Source: Acidobacteriota bacterium (GTDB taxonomy: Bacteria > Acidobacteriota > Vicinamibacteria > Marinacidobacterales > Marinacidobacteraceae). Taken from it: a DNA stretch of 64,000 nt. Shown piece by piece: positions 52,029 through 60,749 of the stretch. Below the pieces are notes generated by a model. That model did not search any database and was not told the DNA's origin. It was given only the letters and a program-made list of their open reading frames with translations. The position numbers and the translations under genes were made by a program. The stretch lies in NCBI GenBank assembly GCA_028877265.1, contig JAPPGX010000133.1, positions 1-64,000 on the forward strand. The letters are read 5' to 3'. How positions within the stretch are numbered: position 1 is the first letter of the stretch; every line of letters starts with the position of its first letter.

Positions 52029-53027
52029 ATGAGCATTCCCGAAACCCTCCGCGTTCATCTGGCCACCGACCCGAGCGAGTCCGGCTATTACCGGCTGGAC
52101 CCGGAGCGCTTCGAGAACGCGGGAAAGGCCTTTCCGGATGCCTTTCGGCGGCTCCGTCCCAGCTATTCGGATGACGAGGCCGGCTTTGTCCGGGGGGTTC
52201 GGGACGCGGACGTGCTCATCGGCTGGAAGTTCCCGCGGCCGGGCCTCGCCGAGCGCGCCCGGAAACTTCGCTGGGTTCAGCTCATCGGCGCCGGCGTGGA
52301 TCATCTCTATCCGCTGGACTGGCTCCCGGCCGGCGTGAAGCTGATCACCGCGAGCGGAGTCCACACGAAGAAGTCCTTCGAATACGTCCTGATGGGCCTC
52401 ATTGCCCTCCACACGCGGCTTCCCCGGCTCGCCGGGCACCAGCGGGCGCGGACCTGGAAGAAGATCCAGACGGGGACGCTGCCGGGGAAGACGGCGCTCG
52501 TGATCGGCCTGGGCGCGGTGGGGACGGGCGCGGCGGAAGCCGCGCGCACGCTCGGCATGCGGGTCCTCGGCGTCCGCCGCACGGCCCGGCCGCATCGGTT
52601 CGTGGACGAACTGTTCCGGCCCGAGGAGCTGCCGGCGGCCCTGCCGCGCGCCGACTATGTAGTGCTTGCCGCGCCGCTGACGTCCGACACGAAGGAGATC
52701 CTCGGTGAACGGGAACTGGCGCTGCTGCCCGAGGGAGCGGGGATCGTGAACCTGGGCCGGGGTCGGCTGATCGACCAGGCGGCGCTGGAGGCGGGGCTCC
52801 GGAGCGAGCGGCTTGGGGGCGCCTTCCTCGACGTGGTGTGGCCGGAACCGCATCCCCCGGAGAGCACGCTCTGGGACGCTCCCAACCTCTTCATCACACC
52901 GCACGTGGGGGCGGACGACATCGAGAACTACATCCCGGTGGTGTTCTCGATCGCCCTCGACAACATGGCCCGCTTCTTCGCGGGACGGCGTCTCCGGAAC
53001 GTGGTGAACCGGCGCCGGGGCTACTGA
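52029..53027 (+). CDS. D-2-hydroxyacid dehydrogenase (NAD-binding)
   Basis: 332 residues. A Rossmann motif (VIGLGAVGTGAAEAARTLGMRVLGVRR, about 157-183) binds NAD(P). The catalytic set is Arg/Asn in GIVNLGRGRLIDQAAL, Glu in VWPEPHPPE and His in LFITPHVGADD. The family reduces 2-keto acids to D-2-hydroxyacids; the closest type is the GhrA/phosphoglycerate-dehydrogenase-like group. No signal peptide, so cytoplasmic. It overlaps the convergent FAH gene by 7 bases at the 3' end. Confidence 0.9.
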   Translation: MSIPETLRVHLATDPSESGYYRLDPERFENAGKAFPDAFRRLRPSYSDDEAGFVRGVRDADVLIGWKFPRPGLAERARKLRWVQLIGAGVDHLYPLDWLPAGVKLITASGVHTKKSFEYVLMGLIALHTRLPRLAGHQRARTWKKIQTGTLPGKTALVIGLGAVGTGAAEAARTLGMRVLGVRRTARPHRFVDELFRPEELPAALPRADYVVLAAPLTSDTKEILGERELALLPEGAGIVNLGRGRLIDQAALEAGLRSERLGGAFLDVVWPEPHPPESTLWDAPNLFITPHVGADDIENYIPVVFSIALDNMARFFAGRRLRNVVNRRRGY

Positions 53028-53866
53028 TCCGCCTGCGCCTCGTCCACCACTCCGTTCCGCAGCAGCCCGACGCTTCCGATCTCCACTTCGACCACGTCTC
53101 CCGGCTTCATGAAGAGCTGGGGATCGCGGGCGACCCCCACTCCTGACGGGGTGCCGGTGGCGATCACGTCCCCGGGGTGCAGGGGGTGGATCCGGGACAG
53201 GTAGGCGATCAGTTCGCGGACCGGGTAGGTCATCTGCGAGGTGTGGCTCGCCTGCACGACCTCGCCGTTCAGCCGGGTCCCGATGGGGAGATCCTGCGGA
53301 TCGGGCACCTCGTCCGGGGTGACCAGGAAGGGGCCGAATCCGCCGGTCCGCCAGAAGTTCTTGCCGGGGCCGAACTGGCTGCTGTGCCCCTGGTAGTCGC
53401 GCACCGAGGCGTCGTTGAAGCAGGCGTAGCCCGCCACGTAATCAAGCGCGGACTCTTCGGCGACGTGCCGCGCGGTCCTGCCGATCACCACCGCGAGCTC
53501 GGCTTCGTAGTCGAGCTGGTGCGATACCGACGGGCGCGCCAGCGCCTCCCCGTGCCCGATCAGGCTGGCCGGGAACCGGGTGAAGAGGGTGGGGTAGTCG
53601 GCCTTCGCCCGTCCCGTCTCGAGCCGGTGGTCCTCGTAGTTGAGTCCCACGCACCAGAGCGAGCCGGGGCGGGGGATGATGGGCAGGAACCGGACATCGG
53701 AGATCCGGGGCGCGGTCTCCCAGTCGGCGTCCACCCGGGGCAGGGGAGCGGCCAACCGTTCGGCCAGCGATCCCGTTCCGTCGAGCGGCAGGTATCGGGC
53801 GCCGTCCGGAGAGACGGCGGCGACGGTTTCACCCCTTCCGGGGACCAGGAGAGTTGCCAGGCGCAT
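53021..53866 (-). CDS. Fumarylacetoacetate hydrolase-family protein
   Basis: 281 residues. An N-terminal lid domain precedes the FAH core: SLWCVGLNYEDH, PTLFTRFPASLIGHGEAL, metal-binding LDYEAELAVVIG, GYACFNDASVRDYQ, and GDVIATGTPSGVGVARDP. These divalent-metal enzymes cleave or decarboxylate acylpyruvates and 2-keto acids. Start ATG at 53866 matches the family; the longer upstream frame is Arg/Pro-rich shadow. It is 112 bp downstream of the gamma-glutamylcyclotransferase gene on the same strand. Confidence 0.92.
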   Translation of the reverse strand: MRLATLLVPGRGETVAAVSPDGARYLPLDGTGSLAERLAAPLPRVDADWETAPRISDVRFLPIIPRPGSLWCVGLNYEDHRLETGRAKADYPTLFTRFPASLIGHGEALARPSVSHQLDYEAELAVVIGRTARHVAEESALDYVAGYACFNDASVRDYQGHSSQFGPGKNFWRTGGFGPFLVTPDEVPDPQDLPIGTRLNGEVVQASHTSQMTYPVRELIAYLSRIHPLHPGDVIATGTPSGVGVARDPQLFMKPGDVVEVEIGSVGLLRNGVVDEAQADQ

Positions 53867-53978
53867 AGGGCGGGGGATGCTACCGGTGTCGGCCGTGAAC
53901 CCGCTACGCGGCCCGAGGGCTGCGGAGTCGCGTATGGCTGTCGGGCGGGATGGCGCGCCGGCCGGGGTGGGCCGGGTC

Positions 53979-54398
53979 CTACCGGTCTCGGTTTCGCACC
54001 CGGGCGAGCGCGCCGGCGAAGGCCGCCGGTTCGCCGTTCCATTCGCCGCCGGAGGCGGGGACGAAACCGGGCGGCGGCGGTCCGGGGTGGATGTAGACCG
54101 CGACCGGTTCGGTCTCGCCCTCCGGAACCACTTCCACCCGCCGGTAGCCGAACTGCCCTTCGAAAGCGTCGAGCGCTGACACCGTTGCCGCGTCAACCCG
54201 GTAGGTCTCGACGACGACCGGGTTCACCTCCCGGGCGGCGACCAGCATCGGATACTCCTCGTTGCCGAAGAGCCGAAAGCGGATCCGGATCGCGCCGGCG
54301 CGGACGAGGGGGAAGGCGGCGAGGAACGCCCCGTGGTTCGCGTGGCCACGCTTCAGCGTTCCGTAGACGCCGACGAGGGTTGACCCCGAACTCGTCAC
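53979..54398 (-). CDS. Gamma-glutamylcyclotransferase (AIG2/GGCT-like)
   Basis: 139 residues. VYGTLKRGHANHG (11-23) is the substrate-binding loop of the GGCT fold. The catalytic Glu is probably in ALDAFEGQFGYRRVEV (about 79). It converts gamma-glutamyl amino acids or amines to 5-oxoproline. GTG at 54398 overlaps the previous stop as GTGA, so it is co-translated with the upstream amidohydrolase. Confidence 0.85.
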   Translation of the reverse strand: MTSSGSTLVGVYGTLKRGHANHGAFLAAFPLVRAGAIRIRFRLFGNEEYPMLVAAREVNPVVVETYRVDAATVSALDAFEGQFGYRRVEVVPEGETEPVAVYIHPGPPPPGFVPASGGEWNGEPAAFAGALARVRNRDR

Positions 54399-56125
54399 TC
54401 GCCGGCCCGGTACGCGACCTCGCCGCCGACGATCGTGATCGCCACCTTCGCGTCCCGGATCTCGTCGTCCGGCACCGTGAGGATGTCCCTGGTCAGCACG
54501 ACGATGTCGGCGTACTTGCCGGGGGTCAGGCTTCCCTTCACGTCCTCCTCGAAGGCCGCCCAGGCGTTCGCCATCGTGTAGGAATAGAGCGCTTCCTCGC
54601 GGGTGAGGGCTTCCTCAGGGTAGAACCGGGTCCCGTCCGGCAGTTCGCGGGTCACCGTCGCGAAGTAGCTGGGGATCGGATCGAGGTCCTCCACCGGGGC
54701 GTCGGTCCCGTTGGTCACCACCGCCCCGGTATCGAGGAGGGACCGCCACACGTAGGCCCCGGTGCGCGCCCGCTCGTCACCGAGCTTCTCCGGCACCCAG
54801 GGGCCGTCCGAAGTGGCGTGCACGGCCTGCATCGAGGCGATCACCCCCAGTTCACCGAACCGTGGAATGTCGTCCGGGTGGATGTGCTGCGAGTGTTCGA
54901 TGCGGAATCGCAGGTCCGCCCCGTTCACCCCGGCGTCCGCGAACGCCCGCTCGTAAACGTCGAGGATCTCCCGGTTGCCCCGGTCGCCGATGGCGTGTGT
55001 GTTCACCTGGAAGCCGTGCCCGATCGCGATCCGGGCGGTCTCTTCGATGTCGGCGACCTCGTCGATGACCAGTCCGGCGCTCGACGGCATGTCGTCGTAC
55101 GGCTCGAGGAGCCAGGCGCCGTGCGCGCCGAGCGCCCCGTCCACCACGCGCTTGATGGACCGGACCGTGAGGAACCCGCCGGCGTGGCCCGTCATCAGGT
55201 AGTCCGGAAGCCGGGCGTCCATCTCCTCGTTCGACTGGCCGCGCACCATCACGTAGAGGCGGACCGGAAGCTGTCCCGCCTCCGCCATTTCACGGAAGAA
55301 GTCGATCGTCGCGAAGGAAGAGCCCGCGTCCTGGAAGGAGGTGACTCCTTTCCGGAGGGACTCCTCGGCCGCCAGCCGGAGCTGCAGTTCCAGTTCGGCG
55401 CGGATCTCTTCTTCGCTCCGCTCCGCCATCGCCCGGTCGCGGGCCCGGGCGACGAGGCGCTGGGCCGTCTCCCGCAGCGCGCCCGTGGCGTTGCCGTCGG
55501 CGTCGCGCACGATGGTGCCCCCCGGCGGGTCCGGCGTGTTGCGGTCGATCCCCGCCAGTTCCATGGCCAGCGCGTTCGCGAAGGCGGCGTGGCCGCTCGC
55601 GTGCCGCAGCAGGACCGGGTTCTCGGGGGAGATCTCCGAAAGGCCGAGATGGTGCGGCAGGTCCTCGACCGCGCCTCCCGGGACCTCGTCCCACTTTTCC
55701 TGGTGCCAGCCGCGCCCCTCGATCCAGCCGCCGGGAGACGCCTCGGCGACCGCCTCGGCCACCATGTCCACGATCCGGTTCCAGTTCGCCGCTTCTCCGA
55801 GCTTCAGGATCATCTGGGCGTCCCCCACACCCATGAAGTGGCCGTGGCCCTCGATGAATCCGGGGATCGCGAGGCGTCCGTCAAGCTGGATGACCTCGGT
55901 GTCCGGGCCGGCGGTCGCCTCGATCTCGGCGGTGGCGCCCAGGGCGGCGATCCTTCCGTTCCGGACCGCCACGGCCTCCGCTTCGGGTCGGTCGGGATCC
56001 ATGGTCACCACCCGGCCGCCGAGGAGCACCAGATCGGCGGGCCCGCCGATGTCGGGAGCCTGCGGGCCACAGCCGGAGGCAAGGAGAAACGAAGCGGGAA
56101 GAACGAGAAAGGACAGGAAACGCAT
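54395..56125 (-). CDS. YtcJ-like amidohydrolase lipoprotein
   Basis: 576 residues. A lipoprotein signal (FLVLPASFLLASGC) precedes the YtcJ/COG1574 amidohydrolase fold: DLVLLGGRVVTMDP, IPGFIEGHGHFMG (metal His-x-His), VNTHAIGDRGNREIL, RFRIEHSQHI, NGTDAPVEDLDP and GKYADIVVLTRDI. A hydrolase for N-substituted amides or imines is expected; substrates in this family are mostly unknown. It heads a small minus-strand operon with the GGCT and FAH genes. It is divergent from a second, distantly related amidohydrolase at 56189, with 63 bp between starts. Confidence 0.9.
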   Translation of the reverse strand: MRFLSFLVLPASFLLASGCGPQAPDIGGPADLVLLGGRVVTMDPDRPEAEAVAVRNGRIAALGATAEIEATAGPDTEVIQLDGRLAIPGFIEGHGHFMGVGDAQMILKLGEAANWNRIVDMVAEAVAEASPGGWIEGRGWHQEKWDEVPGGAVEDLPHHLGLSEISPENPVLLRHASGHAAFANALAMELAGIDRNTPDPPGGTIVRDADGNATGALRETAQRLVARARDRAMAERSEEEIRAELELQLRLAAEESLRKGVTSFQDAGSSFATIDFFREMAEAGQLPVRLYVMVRGQSNEEMDARLPDYLMTGHAGGFLTVRSIKRVVDGALGAHGAWLLEPYDDMPSSAGLVIDEVADIEETARIAIGHGFQVNTHAIGDRGNREILDVYERAFADAGVNGADLRFRIEHSQHIHPDDIPRFGELGVIASMQAVHATSDGPWVPEKLGDERARTGAYVWRSLLDTGAVVTNGTDAPVEDLDPIPSYFATVTRELPDGTRFYPEEALTREEALYSYTMANAWAAFEEDVKGSLTPGKYADIVVLTRDILTVPDDEIRDAKVAITIVGGEVAYRAGE

Positions 56126-56188
56126 GCGAGGCCTCCGCGGAACCGGAAAGGGTAGCGAGGCCGCGGTTCTTCGTTAGAGTGCCGCGCT

Positions 56189-58018
56189 ATGCGCAGGCTC
56201 CGCTCCCATCCCATCTCTTTCCTGTTCCTGGCGGCCCCGGGGATTGCCGCCGCCCAGTGGTACCCCGAGCCGGACCTGGTGCTCACCGGCGCCGAGGTGC
56301 GGACGGTGGACGCGGAGGACTCGCTTGCCGAGGCGCTCGCGATCAAGGACGGGCGGATCGTGGCGGCGGGGACGGCGTCCGATGTCGCGGCGCTCGCGGG
56401 GCCCAACACCCGCACCGTGGATCTCACCGGCAAGACGGTGATCCCCGGCATCCAGGACTCGCACATCCACTTCCTTTCGCTCGGACGCGACATCACGACC
56501 GGGGTGGAACTGAGTTACGCCGAGTCGGCCGAGGACATCGTGGCCGGGGTGCGGGACCGGCTTGCCGAGAGCCGCATCCCCGCCGGCGCCTGGGTGGTCG
56601 GCCGCCGCTGGGACCAGTTCAAGTACCCGGCGATGGTCACCCGCTGGCAGCTCGACGAGGCCGCCCCGGAGAACCCGGTCGCGCTCTACCGCGTGTACCG
56701 GGGCGTCGCGGTGAACACCGAAGTGTTCCGCCGGATGGGGATCGAGGACGGCGACTCCTCTACCTGGCCCTCATGGTGGCTCGCGGACCCCGACAACTTC
56801 ACCTTCGAAGATCAGATCCTGCGCGAGCCGCGTGAGCTCACGGTGGACGGCGAGACCGTCACACGAGAAGTCCCGACCGGCGTGTTTCTGGGATCGCGGG
56901 CCTCCCGCCTCGTGACCGAGCGGCCGCCGCCCGACGACTTCGAGGACGACGTCGAAAGCGTCCGGCTCGGGGTGGAGGAACTGCTGTCGCTGGGAATCAC
57001 CGCGATCGTGGACCCCTCGTCCCGGATGGGCCACAACATGCGGGTCTACCAGGAGGCCTTCAACCGCGGATATCTGCGGCTGCGCATCGCCGCGGTGTAC
57101 GAGGGGACCTTCAACACCCATGCCCCCGAGGCGATCTCCACGCACCTCGACGGGATCAAGGTCAACAACCTGGGCGACCGCTTCCTCCGCTGGCGCGGGG
57201 TCAAGGTGTACGGCGACGGGGGCGTGGGGACCCGGAGCGCCTGGATGTCCGAACCCTTCCACATGTGGGACGAGCTCGAAGGGGAACGCAATCTGGGCAA
57301 TCCGGTGGTCGAGAGCTATCCGGAGCGGGAGGCGCAGTACCGCGCGATCCGCAGCCACGGCTGGGACCTCCACACCCACAGTTGCGGGGACCAGTCGATG
57401 CGCCAGACCGTCGATCTCTACATGAAGCTGCTCGACGAGATGCAGGAGGAAGGCGGGGAACTCCCCGACCTCCGCTGGAGCGTGATCCACGCCTACTTCC
57501 CCATCGAGCCCAAGACGCGGGTCCTCGACGACATGGCGCGCTACGGCATCGTGGCCGCCACGAACCCGGTCTTCAACTGGCAGCAGGGTTTCTCGTTCGC
57601 CGCGAACTCGGGTCCGCAGCGGATGGCCCGCCTCCAGCCCTTCCGCAGCTACATGCGCGGCGGGGTGATCATGGCCTCGGGTTCCGACTACGGCGTGACC
57701 ACCCACAACCCCTGGATGGGGTTTTACGCGCTGCTGACCCGGAAGGACCAGAAATCCGGCGTGGCGCACGGTGAGGACGAGACGGTCACGATCGCGGAGG
57801 CGCTGCGTTCCTACACCTGGAACGGCGCCTTCCTGACCCACGACGACCAGGACCGCGGAAGCCTGGAGCCGGGCCGGCTGGCGGATCTCGTGGTGCTCGA
57901 CCTTCCGGGGCTCGACGCTCTCGAGGAGGATCCCGAACTGCTTTTTTCGATGCGCGAACGGATCGTCGCCACCATGGTGGAGGGGGAGGTCGTGCACGGC
58001 GCGCTCCCTTCGCCGTAG
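56189..58018 (+). CDS. Secreted YtcJ-like amidohydrolase
   Basis: 609 residues. A Sec signal (ISFLFLAAPGIAAAQ) precedes DLVLTGAEVRTVDAED, IPGIQDSHIHFLSLG (metal His-x-His), KVYGDGGVGTRSAWM, LHTHSCGDQSM, VIHAYFPI, MASGSDYGVTTHNP and GRLADLVVLDLPG. It is the same superfamily as the lipoprotein transcribed the other way. The two differ considerably and probably act on different amides. A promoter-bearing leader follows its stop. Confidence 0.9.
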   Translation: MRRLRSHPISFLFLAAPGIAAAQWYPEPDLVLTGAEVRTVDAEDSLAEALAIKDGRIVAAGTASDVAALAGPNTRTVDLTGKTVIPGIQDSHIHFLSLGRDITTGVELSYAESAEDIVAGVRDRLAESRIPAGAWVVGRRWDQFKYPAMVTRWQLDEAAPENPVALYRVYRGVAVNTEVFRRMGIEDGDSSTWPSWWLADPDNFTFEDQILREPRELTVDGETVTREVPTGVFLGSRASRLVTERPPPDDFEDDVESVRLGVEELLSLGITAIVDPSSRMGHNMRVYQEAFNRGYLRLRIAAVYEGTFNTHAPEAISTHLDGIKVNNLGDRFLRWRGVKVYGDGGVGTRSAWMSEPFHMWDELEGERNLGNPVVESYPEREAQYRAIRSHGWDLHTHSCGDQSMRQTVDLYMKLLDEMQEEGGELPDLRWSVIHAYFPIEPKTRVLDDMARYGIVAATNPVFNWQQGFSFAANSGPQRMARLQPFRSYMRGGVIMASGSDYGVTTHNPWMGFYALLTRKDQKSGVAHGEDETVTIAEALRSYTWNGAFLTHDDQDRGSLEPGRLADLVVLDLPGLDALEEDPELLFSMRERIVATMVEGEVVHGALPSP

Positions 58019-58034
58019 CGGGGCTCCGATGGGG

Positions 58035-58064
58035 TTGACATGGCCGTCCGGGCGGCGGTACAAA
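58035..58064 (+). promoter_or_regulatory. Sigma-70-type promoter candidate
   Basis: TTGACA at 58035-58040 and TACAAA at 58059-58064 with an 18-base spacer give a near-consensus promoter, rare in this GC-rich sequence. It lies about 250 bp upstream of the lipoprotein gene at 58317, leaving room for a leader with the 40-codon ORF at 58114. Confidence 0.55.
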
Positions 58065-58113
58065 CAGGAACCAGAGATACGGCAATGACCCATTCTCGGA
58101 AAGGGGGTCGGAA

Positions 58114-58236
58114 ATGACCGCACCGCCGGACGACTTTGCGCTCCGGGCCCCAACCGGGGTTCCGGGAGGGTCTGAAGAGGACTTCCCGAGCCGTACCGGG
58201 GCCCGGAACTCACGGGACGAGTTCCCGGGGTCCTGA
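58114..58236 (+). CDS. Possible 40-aa leader ORF
   Basis: ATG at 58114 opens a 40-codon frame (MTAPPDDFALRAPTGVPG...). It is preceded by AAGGGGGT at good spacing, and its start overlaps the stop of an 11-codon mini-ORF (58085-58117) as ATGA. Both lie downstream of a near-consensus promoter and before a GGGGGC/GCCCCC hairpin near 58268-58305. It may be a small protein or a regulatory leader for the next gene. No homologue is known to me. Confidence 0.35.
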   Translation: MTAPPDDFALRAPTGVPGGSEEDFPSRTGARNSRDEFPGS

Positions 58237-58316
58237 CCACTGACGACGGCAGAAGCGGGGCCGACCGTCGGGGGCAGGAGCGCAGACAGCGCCCGCCCCC
58301 ACCGCTCCGCACTGCG

Positions 58317-59453
58317 ATGAGGCCCAGCGCCTTCCGAGGGACCCCGGGGCTCTTTCGTGTACGCCGCGGTTCCCTGCTGGCGCCCGCGGTTCTGCTGGGG
58401 GCCCTCGTCAGCCTCTCCTGCGATGCCCGCCTCTACCTCTACATCCACGGGGGACGCGAGACGCTCCTGCCGGGACGCGCCTACGGCGACGCGCTCGTCA
58501 CCCAGGGGTTTCTGGCGTCCGTCCCTCCGGGCCGGGGGCTGCCGCCCGGCGAGCCCCCGCGCCGCTTCGTCCTGCGGCATCCGCTGCGCCCGCCCGACTG
58601 GAACGGCACCCTGGTCATCGGGGCTCATCGCGGCCTCGGAGGGATCCGGCGCGGGCTCGAGGGCGCCGACCTCGGGAGCGGCGAGACCGAGCTCGACGAC
58701 CTGATCGGCTGGTGGGCCCTCGACCACGGGTTCGCCTGGGCGAGTTTCGACCGGGCCGGGGTCGGAGCGGGGCCGGACGGCTACCGACTCACGGAGGCGT
58801 TCGCCCGGCTGATGTTCGACCAGATCCGGCCGCGGCTCGCGATGGATCCCGACCGGACGATCCTGCTCGGCTACGGGGAAGGGGGCGGGCTCGCGCGGTA
58901 CGGCGCCGCGGCGCCGGACGAGACGTTCGCCGGGGTGGTGCTGGTGGCCGCGACGCTCGGTGATCCGGAGGGAGCGTCCCGCCGGCGCAACGCCCGCCTC
59001 GCCCTGGCGGCGGACCGGGAGACCTCCGACGCCGGCCTCGCCGCCTACGCTTCGGCCGCCGGGATCGGTCTCGAGGGAAGCCGGTTCTGGCCCTTCTACG
59101 ACGCCGTGGCGGCGGCGCCGAGTCCGGTGCTGCCGGCGCCGCCCGTTGCCCTCGAGCGCCCGGTCATCGAGGTCGTCGGGACCCTCGACGATTTCGTGCT
59201 GCCGGAAGTGCTCTCCTACCGCGACCGCATCCAGGCGGCCGGGATGGCCGGGGTTCACGAACTGCGCCTCGTGCCGGGAGCCTGGGGCGTCGGCCCCGGG
59301 GACGACGCGGTAGAGGAACTGCAGGCCTGGGCCGCCGAACTCGGCCTGTCCGAACCGGACCGCGCGGCGCTCGGCTCGGGGCGGAGCCTGGCGCCCGAAG
59401 TCCAGCGAGCCCTGACCGACCTGCAGGCGCGCCTCCGGGATTCTGCCCGTTAG
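58317..59453 (+). CDS. Alpha/beta-hydrolase-fold lipoprotein with altered nucleophile
   Basis: 378 residues with a lipoprotein signal (APAVLLGALVSLSC). The fold shows LVIGAHRGLGG, FAWASFDRAGVGAG, and the nucleophile elbow ILLGYGEGGGLARYGA, where the usual G-x-S-x-G has Glu in place of Ser. The acid site GTLDDFVLP is kept, but the late catalytic His is not evident (VPGAWGVGPGDD). It is therefore probably not a classical serine hydrolase; it may bind a ligand or use other chemistry. The MFS transporter gene follows after 15 bp. Confidence 0.72.
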   Translation: MRPSAFRGTPGLFRVRRGSLLAPAVLLGALVSLSCDARLYLYIHGGRETLLPGRAYGDALVTQGFLASVPPGRGLPPGEPPRRFVLRHPLRPPDWNGTLVIGAHRGLGGIRRGLEGADLGSGETELDDLIGWWALDHGFAWASFDRAGVGAGPDGYRLTEAFARLMFDQIRPRLAMDPDRTILLGYGEGGGLARYGAAAPDETFAGVVLVAATLGDPEGASRRRNARLALAADRETSDAGLAAYASAAGIGLEGSRFWPFYDAVAAAPSPVLPAPPVALERPVIEVVGTLDDFVLPEVLSYRDRIQAAGMAGVHELRLVPGAWGVGPGDDAVEELQAWAAELGLSEPDRAALGSGRSLAPEVQRALTDLQARLRDSAR

Positions 59454-59468
59454 CGGTCAGGGCGTCGG

Positions 59469-60749
59469 GTGGCCGCGAGGAAGCGCCCGGCGCGGGCCTT
59501 CGGCGTCCTGCTCGCCGGAGCGATGTTCGCTTCGACGGCGTATCTGCTGGTGCTGTCGATCACGCCGCTCCTCTCCCGGCGCTACCTCCCGGACTCCGCC
59601 TGGATCGGCCTCCCGAACGCCGCCCTGATTCTGGGAGTGGCGGCCGGAACGCCCATCCTCACCTGGCTCTTCTCCCGGCGCGGCCGGCCTCTGGCCCTGG
59701 GACTCGGGCTCACGTTCGCAGCCTGCGCCGCGGTGGGACTCGCGCTTTCGGCGTGGTGGGAAGCGGGCTTCGCCGTCCACCTCGGTGCGAGCCTGATGCT
59801 CGGCTGCGGCTATGCCGCCTACCACCTCACCCGTTATACGGCGGCGCTCCTGGTCCCGGCCAGCAAGAGCGGGCGGGCGATCGGGCTGGTCGTCTGGGTG
59901 GCGGTGGCCGGCGCCTTCATCGCGCCGCTCATCTTCGGATGGATCGAGCGCGTAACCGGGTCCGGCGGGGGAGCGGCGTTCTCCCTCACCTATGTGTGCG
60001 CGGCGCTGTTCTACGGCCTCGGCGGCATCCTGTTCCTGAGGAGCCGGTCGCTCCGGGCGCGGCCCTCGCTCGGGGCCCGCCCCGTCGAGACGAGGGTCGA
60101 ACCGGCCGCCCAGCCCACCGCCGGGGCGTCGCTCGGGCGGACCTTCGGGCTCGCCATCGTCTCGCTGGTCGCCGCGCAGGCCTCGATGATGATCCTGATG
60201 ACGATGGCTCCGCTACAGATGATGGGAAGCGGCGGCTCCCTGGCCGGGCTCGGAGCCATGATGGGCGCCCACAACCTGGGCATGTTCGCCCTGTCTCCGG
60301 TGGTCGGCATCCTTTGCGACCGCTTCGGGGAGCGTCCCATCATCGCGCTCGGCGGCGCGACGCTGGCGGCGGCGGGCCTGCTGGCGGCGTTCGGTCCCGG
60401 CCGCGGCCTGGAACTGGGGATCGCGCTCTACCTTGTGGGTCTCGGCTGGTCCCTGGCTTTCGTGGCGGCGAGCACGCTGATCTCCGAAGGTCCGGACTCA
60501 CCCGCCAAGGTCCGCCGGCAGGGGCTTGCCGATTCGCTGAACTGGCTGGGGGCCGGGGTGGCCTGCGTGGTCTCCGGGGTCCTGATGACCCAGCTCGGGT
60601 TTCAGGCGGTCGCCTTCGCAGGCCTGGGGATGGGCGCGGTCTCGCTGGTGGCCGCCCTGGGCGCCTCCGGGCATCCGAGCCCGGAGAGACACGCTCCGCC
60701 GGGTGATGGCCGGACGGAATCAGGATCCGGACGCAATCCGGATCAGTAG
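59469..60749 (+). CDS. Major facilitator superfamily transporter
   Basis: 426 residues from GTG 59469. About twelve hydrophobic helices in two halves are separated by a charged loop near residue 200 (RSRSLRARPSLGARPVETR). MFS-like loop motifs are FSRRGRPLALGLGL between helices 2 and 3 and LCDRFGERPIIALGG between helices 8 and 9. Substrate unknown; the linked lipoprotein upstream may be functionally related. It overlaps the convergent gene at 60743 by 7 bases. Confidence 0.88.
   Translation: MAARKRPARAFGVLLAGAMFASTAYLLVLSITPLLSRRYLPDSAWIGLPNAALILGVAAGTPILTWLFSRRGRPLALGLGLTFAACAAVGLALSAWWEAGFAVHLGASLMLGCGYAAYHLTRYTAALLVPASKSGRAIGLVVWVAVAGAFIAPLIFGWIERVTGSGGGAAFSLTYVCAALFYGLGGILFLRSRSLRARPSLGARPVETRVEPAAQPTAGASLGRTFGLAIVSLVAAQASMMILMTMAPLQMMGSGGSLAGLGAMMGAHNLGMFALSPVVGILCDRFGERPIIALGGATLAAAGLLAAFGPGRGLELGIALYLVGLGWSLAFVAASTLISEGPDSPAKVRRQGLADSLNWLGAGVACVVSGVLMTQLGFQAVAFAGLGMGAVSLVAALGASGHPSPERHAPPGDGRTESGSGRNPDQ

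Noticed and set aside
53177-56155. 992-codon plus-strand ORF opposite FAH, GGCT and amidohydrolase genes
   Set aside because: Low-complexity Arg/Gly/Val composition and no motif; the minus-strand genes have complete catalytic motifs.
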